DNA of 64,000 bases, taken from positions 1,352,001-1,416,000 of the forward strand of contig NC_062229.1 in NCBI RefSeq assembly GCF_902686445.1, given 5' to 3'. The DNA is from Sciurus carolinensis (Eukaryota; Chordata; Mammalia; Rodentia; Sciuridae). This document shows positions 10,611-21,599 of this stretch, piece by piece. A program made the position numbers and the translations under genes. The notes below the pieces were generated by a model. That model saw only the letters and a program-made list of their open reading frames with translations. It ran no database searches and was not told the origin of the DNA. Position 1 is the stretch's first letter. The number at the start of each line of letters is the position of its first letter.

Positions 10611-13199
10611 ACGTCTGCCCTTCCCCAGCTGCAGCCCCAGGAGTTGCCCTGCTGGCCGTGTGGGCAGTCCAGGCCTTGCTGGAGCCTGTGGCCTGTCTGC
10701 CGGAGGCCGCGCCAGGGCACGCTCTGGCCGTCACGTTGGTGTGACCCCATCGTGGCCGCGAACGGCACTCTCCTGGTGACTGGCACCTGTGAGAGCAGAT
10801 TTCATCAGGAGGAGGCGTCCCGGACTCCACTCCAGGGCCAGAGGAGGCCGGGCTCCGTGTGCAGCGGCCGGCAGGGGCCGGGGCTGCCTCACCGCAGAGG
10901 GGAAGGGGCTCTCTGCAAAACGCAGCGGGGACAGCGCGCAGGCCTGGCCTGTTACACGGCCAGGAAGCGGCCGGACCCTCCTGCCCTGGAGGCCCCTGTC
11001 GGGCCAGGCCTGCCGAGCCAAGCCCAGGTTCCTTGCCCAGAAGGACCCTGGGGGCAGCTCGGGGGTGAGGGAGGCGGCTGCAGCCCGGCGTCCAGGCAGG
11101 CGCCGTGTCAGGCCGAGGCCGTGGACCAGCGCACAAGGGCAGCTGCACTCCAGGCTGAACGGGCAAGAATGGCCTCTGAGACGCGTGCACGAGGTGCCAG
11201 GCGGGAGCTGTGACGTCGGACCCCAGACCCAGGGGCTTACAAGTCTGCGTGGGGACCTTCCCAGCCCAGGCGTGGCAAGCTGGCCATCCGAGGCCCAGGG
11301 TGAGTCCCGTCCCCTCCTCCAACTCCAGAGCCAGCCCTGCAGCCTCTTCCAGCCCCTCTGGCTCTGGCCCTGCTGCCTCCTCATGAGGACCCTGTGGTGA
11401 CCAGGGTGACCCCAGCTCAGGGCCTCCCGGATCCCACCTCAGAGCCCTTCTGCCCTGGGAGGTGCTGTGGTCACAGACTCCAGGGACGAGGGTGGCATGT
11501 CCCTCTGCCCGCTGCAGCTTCCTCTGCCCTGAACAGAAGGCCCCCCTGCTATTACCTGGACACAACGTTCACCCTGCAGGACTGTCGCCCCTGCCCTGGG
11601 GCTGGGCGCCTCCTTTATGGACGAAACCATGGGCGGGCTCAGGAGGTGGGAGACCCCAGGGGGGCAGGGAGCCCGGGGTCCAGGCCAGGCGGGTGAGGAG
11701 GCAGGCGGGCAGCGGGCAGGAGGTCGGTGCTAAGCCGGGAGCTGAGGATGCCCTGGCGCCAGCCCAGCAGAGACCAGGAGGGCAGACCGCCGGGGGCCAG
11801 CAGCGACCAACAGAGTCAGCAGAGAACTCAAACCCTCCCACGGCCACCGCTGGACAAGGGCCCCACCGCGCAGAGGCCCGGGCCAGTGGTCGCCACGCGG
11901 AACGGAGGCCGATGGTCCCTCCACACGCAGACACGCATCCCCAGAGGAGCCGGCAGCCCATGTCCACAGGTGAGCCATGATGGCCGGCGGCGGAACCCAC
12001 GGGGCGTTCCGTGATGGATGGATGGGCGACCCGATGCGGCCTCTGTGCAGTGTAGTGCCGTCAGCCATGACGTGACCGCGGCTGGACCCAGGCCCGTGCT
12101 CGGGAGAGGAGCAGGTGCTCGGCCGAGGGGCGAGCTCAGGGGTGGTGGGCGCCACGCAGGCTGGGCGGCGGAGCGGGCGTGCCGCGGGCTGACCTCCCGC
12201 GGAGGGCAGAGGGCGCTGGAGCCACCAGCAGGGATGCCACCCAACCCTGGGATGCGCCGCAGGACCCTGAGCTTCCCCGTGGAGACGGTGAGAGGGCGAG
12301 AGCCAGGTGAGTCACCACGGGCAGCGCCAGCAGGGCGAGGGGCACTGCCAGCCTGGCGGGCGCACGCCTCACTCACAGCCGGTGACCCGCCAGGCCCACG
12401 TCGTGGGCTGTCCACACCCACCGGGCGGCACTGCCTGTGGCCTTGGCCACAAGGCTGCACCCAGCACCCTCGCTGGCCTCTCCCGAGACCTGGGGTCCGG
12501 GACGCTGCACCAGGAGGGCACCCCAAGCACCCTGAGATCCAGCCCCCAGCGAGGCGAGGAGGCCATGGCGCCCGCTCCTCCGCCCAGAGACCAGAGGGCC
12601 TCCCCTCCACAACCCTGGCACCTCGCACAGCGCCGGACGGACCACCCCGCGGGCCAGCCCACGTGCCTGTGCCCAGCAGCAGGCCTTGGCAGCTGCCCTC
12701 CCTCGCACACACCTGTCAGTGAGGGGCGCAGGTCTCCCCCGGGGGGCGGTGGCCTGACACACGTCGGGGTCTGTGGCCCCAGGAGGCAGGACGGAGCCTT
12801 CCCAGCCCCTGGAGGGGCAGAAGAGCGGCGTCCAGCCCTGGGCCAGGTGCAGGGCCTCCGTGGGCATGTGTGGGGCCTGCTCCCCGGCGGGCACCCCGGG
12901 AACTGCCCACGCGAGGAGGCAGGACCTCGGGGGAGTCGCAGTCCGATAGGGCAGGGCCTGTGGGACCCCAGACTCTTTTTTATCTGCTCCACTTCAAGAA
13001 GTGACTGCTCCATGACGTGCAGCCCCCCAGAGCCTCGTCAGGGGCCAGACCGAGGGACGCTCCACAGGGACTCCCAGCAGCTTGGCAGCTGAGAAGCCTC
13101 TCCTCTTCACCCGCCGACTTGGCAGGCACGGCCCCAGTGACCGAACCCACAGCACACCCAGGACGCAGGGTCTTTGGGGCTCGAGGGGTCTCCCCGGGA

Positions 13200-13360
13200 G
13201 TGAAGCTGTCCCCAGAACACACGGGGCCATGTCTGGGGACATGTGTGGTGCCACCTGGAGAGTCCTGGCCTGGAGTGGGTGGAGGCAGGGAGGCTGTGAG
13301 GCCCCGAGTGCCCAGGATGCCCCTGGAGAAGGACCGGCCGGGCCCCAGTGCTGAGTTCAG
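13200..13360 (+). repeat. MER5A-like DNA transposon fragment
   Basis: 'catgtctggggacatgtgtg', 'gagtcctggcctggagtggg', 'tggaggcagggaggctgtga' and 'gtgcccaggatgcccctgga' follow the MER5A consensus order. It is one of the clearest copies in the window. Confidence 0.65.
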
Positions 13361-13967
13361 AAGCCGCGGACGCAACCCGACACTGCAGTCGGAAGCGCGC
13401 TAACGTGTCCGGGCATCTCAGGCTCCACCGCCCTTTCCACATGCCGCCCCCACGGGTCAGGGGCTCGGGCACGCGGTGGCCTGGTGCCTCCTGGAGGCCC
13501 GGGAACTTGCGCACCCCACGCCTCCGCAGCCGCGCGGGGCCTCGGGCAGGGCTCTCGTGCTCCTGTGCAAGGGCCACGTTTCAGTCCTTCTGCTGCTAAG
13601 AAAGGCAGCGGGAGGAGGGGAAGCCGAGCCGCCCTGCCGTCCACCCCGCTTAGCAAAAGGCCTCTGCAGGTGTGGTGGAGCGGGCAGCCCTGGTCCAGGG
13701 ACAGCTGTCCTCCTAGGAAGAGGCAGACAGGAGGCAGCGGTGACGACAGAGGCGGGACACCTGGAGCCGGGGCGGGGACAGACAGGAGGCCTCCCGGAGC
13801 CCCTGAGGCCAGGGCCGCGCGCCTGGACCCCTGGCTTGGGGCCTCCGGGACCAGGGGAGAGCCCATTCCTGTCGCTCCAGCGCCCAGGTCACAGGCAGCC
13901 CCAGGACACCTACGCGAGACAAGGCTGGTGGCCTTGGGCCTGTCTCCCGTCCCTGCTCAGGCCCCGG

Positions 13968-14021
13968 CCTCCCTGGCCTCCCCGGCCTCCCCGGCCTCCC
14001 CGGCCTCCCCGGCCACCCCGG
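13968..14021. repeat. 9-bp tandem repeat (cctccccgg)x6
   Basis: Six head-to-tail 9-bp units: the first has one change (cctccctgg), four are perfect cctccccgg, and the last is ccaccccgg. It lies in otherwise non-coding, GC-rich DNA. Confidence 0.95.
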
Positions 14022-14534
14022 CCCAGAGATCCGCGGGGCTCAGCCGCCGGCTGCAGGCTGCTCCTTTGTTCTGCTCCTCTCCTCAGCTCAGGGGTCTTGG
14101 GACAGACCACAGGGCCTTGGGACAGACGAGGGTGCCCAGCGTTGGGGAGCAGAGCTGAGAGGGGAGGCAGGCACCACATGGGCACCTCCACCCTGCGCGC
14201 GGCCGCGCGAGGACGTGGAACCCCAACGGCACCAAGTGCGTGACTCACAAAGTCCACACTCGCCCACGACTACACGGAGGGCACCCGTCCCGCCTCGCCC
14301 CGCGCCACAGAGAAGGACAAGGTTCCGCTCAGCTCCTCCAGCTCAGCGCCAGACCACCAGGACCACCGGGGCCTCCTCGACCAGGGCTCCCGGCAACCAC
14401 AGCCCCGCACGTCCCTGGGCACAGCTCAGTGACCCTGGGCAGAACCCCCAGAATCAGGGCCCCGGTTTGGTGCAGGCTGGACGGGGCAGCCAGGCTGGGG
14501 TGACTGCCTGTGTCCTACCCTTCTCACTCATCCG

Positions 14535-14695
14535 TTGACCTCTTGCTGTACTGGGGACCGAACCCAGGGAGCTCTGCCACCTGTTTATTTTATTTTGAGT
14601 CAGGGTCTTGCTGAGTTTCCCAGGCTGGCCTTGAACTTGATGTCCTCCTGTCCCTGCCTCCCAGGCAGCCCGGGTGACACGAATGGCCACCACGA
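14535..14695 (-). repeat. B1-dID composite SINE, inverted
   Basis: Read in reverse: 'ctggggaccgaacccaggga' is the ID box B region inverted, and 'ttattttgagtcagggtctt' plus 'ccaggctggccttgaacttg' are the B1 half inverted. Confidence 0.85.
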
Positions 14696-15139
14696 GGCTT
14701 GGATCAGACGCCGCCTCTCCTTGGAAGTTGGTGGCCAGCGGGTGCCCACCTTCATTTTCTGACCCGTCACACAGACACTTCACTCTGTGGCCAACGTCAG
14801 GCAGCGTCTGTAGCCGGGATGTGTGATTTTGGAACAGCGTCTGCGTGTCCGAGGACGTGGTGTCTGAGGAATCCCTGCCTCCTCTCCTTGGCAGGTTGAG
14901 GCCTGAGCCCACGGTGTGGCCACGTGGGCGGAAGCAGCTGCCCTGGGCTGTGTGGGCTAGGTAGCAGGGACTCCTCTGCACGTCCTCCCCCAGTCTGCAG
15001 GAACCTGCATTTGGGGGGCTCCTAAGAGCACCTCGCGGCTCAACCACAGGCTTCTCTTTGAAAAAGATAAATAAGTAACTTTATTTTAAATTATCTGTTG
15101 TCACAGCCTGATCTGGCATGCTGGCTCTCCACTGGGGAC

Positions 15140-15270
15140 AATTACAGGCAGTTGTGGGGACATTTGTCCCCCGACAAGGGGGTGTGCTGGCCTGGAGTGG
15201 TGGAGGCCAGGGACGCTGCTCAGCACCCTGCAGCCCTGGACGCCCCCGAAGGGAAGGGGCTCTCGGGGCG
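15140..15270 (+). repeat. MER5A-like DNA transposon fragment
   Basis: 'ttgtggggacatttgtcccc', 'ctggcctggagtggtggagg' and 'ccagggacgctgctcagcac' follow the MER5A order closely, including the ACATTT and GGGATGCTGCT equivalents. Confidence 0.65.
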
Positions 15271-15884
15271 TCAGTGCCTGCAGGACAATAAGACCTGCGC
15301 TGGGTGCCCCGGACAGGCCAGCCTGCCCTGTGCACGCGGGACTGTCCTAGTTCCTGGCAGCCTGTGTCCTCTTCCAAGCTCCGTCCGGCCTCTCCTCTGG
15401 ACCTTCCTGGGCTGGGTTCTCATTCCCACCTGTCCAGCCCGAGAGGCGGCAAGCACCTCTGCTGGCACCTCCCGCAACACACAGCTGGACCCGACCCTGA
15501 GAGCCGCGGCCGGGCTGCGCCCTGGGTCCGTCTCCGCAGCCCCGGGGGCCGCACACAAGCGCCCCTTCACATGGTGCCAGGACCTGGCAGGAGTTCTGAG
15601 GCTTAAAACAGGCACCGAGCCGCCTCTGGTGGACAGAGGAAGGAAGGGCTACTTCAGACGGCAGGGACGGCAGGGACGGCGACCGGCACCCACGGCACAG
15701 AGGCTCCCAGCTGAGGCCGAGCGGGGCTGCTCAGGCTGTACGGGGCCTCGTTCTGGGCGCAGGGGATGAGCAGGGGAGGGGCGTGCCGGTCCCAGGAGGG
15801 AGGACTTGCCGAGGAGTCCCTGCTACCTGGTCCCACACAGCTGCACAGCGGTCCTGGCTAGAAGGTCCCAAAGTCACCGAGGCT

Positions 15885-15985
15885 GGACAGGGTCGGGGAT
15901 GTGGCTCAGCGGTGGGGCGCTCGCCTAGCACGCGTGGGGCCCTGGGTTCCAGCCTCAGCACCGCATAATAATAAAACAAAGGTAT
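15885..15985 (+). repeat. ID-type tRNA-derived SINE
   Basis: A well preserved ID element: 'gtcggggatgtggctcagcg', 'ggggcgctcgcctagcacgc', 'gccctgggttccagcctcag', then an A-rich tail 'ataataataaaac'. Confidence 0.85.
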
Positions 15986-16069
15986 TGGGTCCACCCACAA
16001 CTAAAACAAAAAATTTTTTTTAATTCTTTTTTTTTTTAAATAAAGAAAGAAATCACAGAGACCCTGGGG

Positions 16070-16260
16070 TGGATGCAGCTCTCTGGCGGAGCTCAGCGCG
16101 CACCAGGCCTGGGGGATCGGCCCCAGCACAAAAAAGAAAGAAAGTAAACCACAAAGGCTCTTCAAAAACATAAGCAACTGGGCTGGGTGGTGGCCCAGTG
16201 GCAGAGCACTTGCCTATGGGCGTGGAACCCAGGGCCCTGCTGGTGTTGGGCAAGCGCTCC
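16070..16260 (+). repeat. Two worn ID-type SINE pieces
   Basis: The first piece, about 16,070-16,145, has 'ggagctcagcgcgcaccagg', 'ccccagcac' and an A-rich tail with (AAAG)n. The second, about 16,178-16,260, has 'ggcccagtggcagagcactt' and 'gcctatggg'. Both are diverged. Confidence 0.5.
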
Positions 16261-16784
16261 ACACACAGCCACATTCCCTTCCTAGTAAAAGCCACTTAAA
16301 AGACTTGCTGTTGCCAGATGCAAATGAGAAAATCTGCAGAAACACCTTGAACTGCACAGGAGCTCTTCCCGTTACTATACGATGCACCAGGAATTCCTCC
16401 ATTCAGTGAACAGAGCGGCTGTCCGCGTGGGGTGTTCATGGTGAGTTAACTCTCCCTTCAAACACCTGCTTTAGTAAGCACAAAACCAGGACAGAAAATA
16501 ACGGCGTTACTCAAATGATAGTTTCCAAATAAAACTTCTCTACCTGGAGGCCTTGGGCTTCTTTAAAATAAGCCTCGGGGCCCAGGGGAAAAACCAAGGG
16601 CACCAGCTGTAAATGCTGGCACCTTTCAACGCAGTGGCTGGTCAGTCAGGCTCTTAGGAGGGTCCGAAAGCCACCGGACCCAGCCGGTGCTCTGATGGCC
16701 CTCCTCCTCTGAAGCAGTGCTTCCGAGCGGCGAAGGCGAGATGGGGTCTCTAAATGGGTAAAGCTGGTGTTGTCCCTAAGAATG

Positions 16785-16965
16785 GCTCTCAGCCAGGGTG
16801 ACTCTGCCCCAAGGGGACATGTGTGGTGGCGCACTGGGGGGTTCCTGGCCTGGAGGGGGAGCAGGCTAGGGCTGCTGCTTGGCGCCCTGCAGGGCCAAGA
16901 CCCTGCGCCCCACTCCCCAGTGTCCACAATGCTGAGGCTGAGAAGCCTGCAGGAGTCGCAGGAGC
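16785..16965 (+). repeat. MER5A-like DNA transposon, near full length
   Basis: The best preserved copy. It opens with 'ggctctcagccagggtgact', continues with 'gccccaaggggacatgtgtg', and ends 'cacaatgctgaggctgagaa', which matches both termini of MER5A (..TCTCAACC and ..GAGGTTGAGAAACC). It is a non-autonomous hAT-type DNA transposon and codes for nothing. Confidence 0.75.
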
Positions 16966-18159
16966 TCAAGTGCAACTCACGTTTAAGGCGCTCAGTGGCT
17001 CTCTGGGTACCCCTGGATCAGAATGACCCTGAACAGGTGCTGGCTCCTTGCTCAGACTTCGCAATCTGACAGCAGCTCCAGACAGCTCAGCTTTGTTCTT
17101 GCTTTTGGTAATATGGAAAGGTTTGGCCACGTCTGGCCTGGTCCCGTGGATGCTTTTTGAAGTCCCAGGGTGATTCTCACGTGCACCCAACCACGGGGTT
17201 GAATGGAGTCAAGTTGAGATTGCTTTCTTTTCCCTCCTCTGTGACAACCCCATCATTCTCCCACCCACCTCCCCTCCGAGAGAAAACTTAATTTAGAACA
17301 TTCTGCTCTGCTCAGCGCTCCACACACCCTCACTGTGCAACCAGGATGGATTCCCTCCTGCAGTCCCTCCCTGGGTCCCTGCAGCAAACCTGAAAGCTAC
17401 CTGTCATGGCCTTCACATTCCCGCTTGGTGAGGCAATGTCGCCAGGCAGGGGCGAGAGCAACCGCTGGACACAGGCTCACTTCCCAGAGCACTGAGGAGG
17501 TTGCTGCAAGACCACAGCTGCACACACACACACAAGTTTGTGAACTTGGCATTTGCTTTGAGGACACCTAGCAACAGTCTTCAGACTCTTAGCTGGGGAC
17601 CTGCTGCTACAGTTCACCGCACCTGTCTTCAGCCGCCCACCTCGGCCCCGAGCAACCCCCACTACCCGGGAAAAACAAAGTGCCACCCACGTCCCTCAAT
17701 ATCATCATCCCCAAACTCCCACTGCAGTTTCTGAAAAATTCAATCACCCGCAGGAGGCTTCATGCACCTCAAGACGTGCCCCTCTGCACCCTCCACCCTA
17801 GAAATAGACGGAGCAGGGAACCAGCACAGTGTTGGGGGGGCTTCACCCCCACGTGCATCTCACACCAAATAAGCAGCACCCCTACCCAACAGGACGGCGA
17901 CTCCTCTCAAATCTTTACAATGGACTCCTGCCTAGTCCATCCCAGGTCCTCCTAAGGTGTCAACCTCAGTCCAGACACACCCCCATGGTTCCCCAGCCCA
18001 ATGCCCTTCCTCCTCCCCACCTCCCTCTCACCAGCCACCCTAACAGTCTCCTCCCCAGACCACCCCCCACATAAGCTGTCCCGCTTACCCTGAAGTCCCC
18101 GGACCCCTGCACAAGCCAATCCCCTTCCTGGTTCTGTCCTGACTTTGTGCTTTGTCCTT

Positions 18160-18960
18160 TCAGCTAATCCTAAACATGGGATCCTCACTCACCCTTCCCT
18201 GCCAACTCCGCTCCCACCTTCCCCAATCCCTGTCTGCAGACCCCTCCCTAACCAACCCGACTCCCTCTGAGCCCCACTTCAAACTCCACCCCCAGTGCCC
18301 TCCCCAGCTAATCTGGACCCTCAACTCCACTTCCTGCTCCTGCCTCAAATATCCTTTACCCGCGACTCAGCCCCTACCGCCTCCCCAACTAACCTGGACC
18401 TCCAACTCCATCCTTAGCCTCTTCCCCAGCTACCCCAGACCTCTAACCCCACTCCCAGCCCCTCTCCAGCTAACCTCAACCCCAACGCTATCACTCTCCC
18501 AAGCTCACCCTGACCTCCAACTTTGGTGCCCTCTCCACACAATCTTAGTCCCCATGATTGTAGACCCCTCCCCAGCTAACCCTGAACCCCAGTCCAGACT
18601 CAGCCCCTCCCCAGCTAACCTCTACTCCTAACTCCAGCCACTTTCAGCTCCCTCCCCATCTAACCTTGACCTCTAACTCCAGGCCCCTCCCCACATAAAC
18701 TCAACCACAAGTGCAGCCCTGACCCCCAACTTCAGCCTCCTCCCTAGCTAACCTCGACCCCCAACCACAGTCCCAACCCCCAACTCCAGGCCCCTCCCCA
18801 GCTAACACCACACCCCAACTCCAGCCCCAGCCCCTAACTCCAGCCTCCTCTCCAGCTAACCTCGACTCCCACCCAAAGTTCCGACACCAATTTCAGTCCC
18901 CTCCCCAGCTAAGCTTGACCTGCAACTGCAGCCCATTTCCCCAGCCAGCCCCGAACTCAG
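18160..18960. repeat. Degenerate C-rich minisatellite in the putative GNG7 first intron
   Basis: About 0.8 kb is built from irregular copies of a 30-40 bp unit whose core is 'ccccagctaacc' then 'tgaccccaactccagcccc'. Copies differ in length and by substitutions, so it is an old, decayed array. It ends within about 150 bases of the minus-strand splice donor at 19,077. On the minus (probable transcript) strand it is G-rich, with repeated GGGG runs. Confidence 0.85.
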
Positions 18961-19076
18961 CTCCAGCCCTGATCCCCATCCCCAGCCCCCTCCCCAGCCG
19001 ACCCGACCCCCAGTTCCGCCCGCGTGCAGACCGAAGTCGTCCCCACGTCCCCCAGCCGGCGAGCAGACGCCCTTAC

Positions 19077-19200
19077 CTGCGATCTGGCCCGCGGCCGCCT
19101 CAGCCCCGCCGCGCAGCCGAACCCGCTGTGCCGACCCGGGAGCGCTGGCTCCCTCCATGGGGCGAGTCCTGAGCGCTAGGGGCGGGCCCGGCGTCCCGGA
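19077..19200 (-). other. GNG7: Putative non-coding first exon (GNG7), donor at 19,077
   Basis: On the minus strand the sequence ends ..gatcgcag|gtaaggg, a near-perfect 5' splice site immediately after base 19,077. The upstream exon sequence is CpG-rich. The transcription start is not defined; about 19,200 is a guess. The exon contains an ATG at 19,158 whose frame stays open to the donor (27 codons plus one base). It could be an upstream open frame or, less likely, part of a different coding transcript. I see no similarity to a known protein in that frame. Confidence 0.45.
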
Positions 19201-19385
19201 GGGACCAATCGCAGACCCGGGCGGCGGAGGCCGGAACCGGGGGCGGGGCGTGGGGCAGGCATCGGGGTAGGCTGCGCCCAGGAGAGCGGGGCGGGGCCCC
19301 GGACGCGGGCGGGGCCTGAGGGCGAGCGCTGAGTGGCACCTCCGCGGGCCACCCTTGAACTAGAAAGGCGCGGGAGGGCGGGGAT

Positions 19386-19401
19386 ATGCTAATATGCAAA
19401 T
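19386..19401 (+). promoter_or_regulatory. Back-to-back POU octamer motifs
   Basis: ATGCTAAT (one change from the octamer) is joined without a gap to a perfect ATGCAAAT. Such sites bind POU-domain factors (Oct1/Oct2 class). They sit some 200 bases upstream of the putative minus-strand exon ending at 19,077. Binding is inference. Confidence 0.5.
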
Positions 19402-19459
19402 CAGCACGCTGTAGCAGACTCGGTGGTAGGCGAGGGGGGAGACTGCCGAGGCGACTGCG

Positions 19460-19467
19460 TGACGTCA
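19460..19467. promoter_or_regulatory. Perfect cAMP response element TGACGTCA
   Basis: A palindromic full CRE stands in CpG-rich DNA upstream of the putative minus-strand promoter. Full CREs in CpG promoters are commonly bound by CREB/ATF. Function here is untested. Confidence 0.5.
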
Positions 19468-19629
19468 GGGGGGCGCGAGGCATTTCGCGTGTTCGAATCC
19501 TGGACGGGGACGGAAGGTTCGCATCCCGAATCCTAACTCCGAGGCTCGCTGGCCTTGGGAAGAATATCAGTAAAAATAACTGTGGCGCCGCTTACTTGAG
19601 CGCCATACAGGCTCCCTCAGAGCCCTCTG

Positions 19630-19730
19630 TGTAAGACTTGGAGATGAAATGGTCATTGCCCCCATTTTATAGACGTGACCCTGAGTTCGAGAGAGGCGAG
19701 GTCGTTTGCCCAAGCCTGGGTCACCGTTTC
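19630..19730 (+). repeat. MIR-like fragment
   Basis: 'cattgcccccattttataga' followed by 'aggtcgtttgcccaagcctg' resembles the MIR core, though diverged. Confidence 0.4.
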
Positions 19731-20224
19731 CGGGGTTCTGTTTCTTCTCACGGGGCTGGATCTTAAGGCAGACCCTGGGCCTCCCCTCGGATCAGGGAAC
19801 CAGAATCCCTGGGAGCTGGGCCCAGGGATGCGCATTTTCAACAAGTCCGCGGTGGTGCTGGGAGACGTGCAAGGCCCTAAGGCCTCACGTGATTTGGAAG
19901 GACATTCCTTATGTGGGAGCAGGGGCCACCACATCTTTGACCTCAGGAACTTCCTCCAGCTGACATGCTGTGGTCCCCAGCCAGGGCTCCCGTCATCCTC
20001 CAGGATCTCCCTGCTCCTACCGGGCTCCAGCTGCCTCCTGCGACGCACAGAGGAAACTCAGCACTCGGCAAGGGCCTCTCTCCCGCTGCTGTCCCCCTGG
20101 ATGGACTGTCCCCTGCCCACATCCCCCAAGCAGAACGACTGTCTAAATAGGGGTCACACTGGTGGCCCACCAGGTGGTGTTTGACCCAGAAATCCATCAA
20201 AGCTTTTAAATTGTAGAGGTTTTC

Positions 20225-20292
20225 AGGATGTTCAGAGCTGTAATCAGTGGCAGAGTAAGGCCCTGGGTTCAATTCCCAGCAACAAAAAGAAT
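20225..20292 (+). repeat. ID-type SINE, truncated
   Basis: 'aatcagtggcagagtaaggc' and 'cctgggttcaattcccagca' followed by an A-rich end are the tail of an ID element lacking its first part. Confidence 0.65.
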
Positions 20293-20567
20293 CCAGGGTG
20301 TTTCACAGAAGTAAATCCAGGTTTGCGGGCACTCTGGATGAATCAGAAGGCCGGACCATTTCCTGCAGCTGTGGGTGAGCAGGTTTCGTACACCTCACTG
20401 TCAAGGGTCAGGACGGCCCAAAGTCAGAAAAGGGCCTGGAGGAGGGGAGGCAGGAGAGGAGTTGGTTGCAAATCCAAGTTTTAATTTTTTAATCTTATTT
20501 TTTGAAATTGACCATCAAAAATGGTATGTTTGTGGTGCTCAACAGGATGTTTTGAAATAAATGTAGC

Positions 20568-20740
20568 TGGGCATGGCTGTGCACACCTGTAATCCCAGCC
20601 ACTCTGGAGGCTGAGGCAGGAGGATTCCAAGACAAAAGTCAGCCTCAGCAACTCAGCAAGGCCCTGTCCCAAAATAAAAAATAAAAAGGTCTGGGGATGT
20701 GGCTCAGTGGTTAAATGCCTTTGAGTTCAATCCTTGGTCC

Positions 20741-20786
<46 letters not shown>

Positions 20787-20803
20787 AAAGGAAAAAAGAA
20801 AGA
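20568..20803 (+). repeat. B1-dID composite SINE with long A tail
   Basis: A complete composite: B1 half ('gctgggcatggctgtgcaca', 'cctgtaatcccagccactct'), joint 'aaaataaaaaataaaaaggt', ID half ('ctggggatgtggctcagtgg', 'gttcaatccttggtccc'), then about 60 bases of nearly pure A. The long tail implies recent insertion. Confidence 0.95.
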
Positions 20804-21404
20804 AAAGTTCAGTAAAAACAAACAATTTGAGATAACTTAATCCACAATTAAAATTCAAAATTTAGATCCAAATTAAATTCAATCTTTTATTTCCTTCATA
20901 CTTTTTTATTCTCAAATCCAAACTTTAAATAGGGGCAAAAAAAAAAAAAAAAAAAAGAATCTACATCATGCACAACCATAGAAATGAAAAGATGTAGCCC
21001 GTTTGTGTACAATGAATCAAAATGAAGTCTGTAAAAATAAAATTTAAATTCAAGTGTAGGTTTACTTAGAAATATTTCCAAGTCGTATGTATGCACATAC
21101 GTATTCATATCTCATTCTCTCACAAAGTATTTGAGGTGGCTAATAAGAATGTTTGCAAGAAAGTTAGTGTCAAAATACACAGGATAATACAATTAGAGAA
21201 AATACGGGATGCCAAATTGGCATAACTTTACTAAAAATTTTCAAATTTAATTTTTCTTTAAAAAAATAAAAACCTCTGGTAACCCTAAATAAAGTTGGAA
21301 ACATTAAAAAAAAAAAGGGAAAGAAGAAAAACTTCACTGTTAATGTAATATTTTGAAATTTCAAAATAAATGCATAAATAATCCATAACAACAAATGACC
21401 AACA

Positions 21405-21575
21405 ATTCATGGGGGGAGCCCTGGGGGTTGGACCCAGCCCTTTTCATTTCCTACTTTGCAGACAGGGTCTTGCTGAGCCGCTCAGGGCCTCACTAAGTTG
21501 CTGAGGCTATCCTCTGACTTCGGCCTCCCAGTATCTGGGATTGCGGGGTGTGCTGCGCGCCCAGCTCCACTAATG
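21405..21575 (-). repeat. B1-dID composite SINE, inverted
   Basis: Reverse of the composite: 'gggggttggacccagccctt', 'gacagggtcttgctgagccg', 'cactaagttgctgaggctat' and 'ttcggcctcccagtatctgg'. Confidence 0.85.
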
Positions 21576-21599
21576 GCCAACATGTTAACAAGCTCCGCT

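Larger units (their letters stand above)
1..19076 (-). other. GNG7: Probable GNG7 intron 1 (5' part), no coding exon seen
   Basis: I found no open frame here that resembles a known protein, and no pair of splice sites enclosing conserved coding sequence. The DNA is GC-rich and carries simple repeats, SINEs and old DNA-transposon pieces, listed separately. The assignment to GNG7 intron 1 is inference. In human, GNG7 is the next minus-strand gene beyond DIRAS1 and has a very long first intron, and a minus-strand splice donor lies at 19,076/19,077. The short GNG7 coding exons (a protein of about 68 residues) are not in the window. Confidence 0.45.
19020..19480 (-). promoter_or_regulatory. GNG7: CpG-rich promoter region, probably GNG7
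   Basis: The segment is dense in CpG and GC boxes (gggcggggc at 19,240-19,320) and has a CCAAT at about 19,204. It surrounds a minus-strand exon end at 19,077. Two adjacent POU octamer motifs (19,386-19,401) and a perfect CRE (19,460-19,467) lie on its upstream side for minus-strand transcription. Assignment to GNG7 rests on synteny with human and on orientation. No GNG7 protein sequence is visible to prove it. Confidence 0.5.

Noticed and set aside
17515..17536. (CA)n microsatellite as a notable feature
   Set aside because: Fewer than ten repeats, too short to be remarkable.
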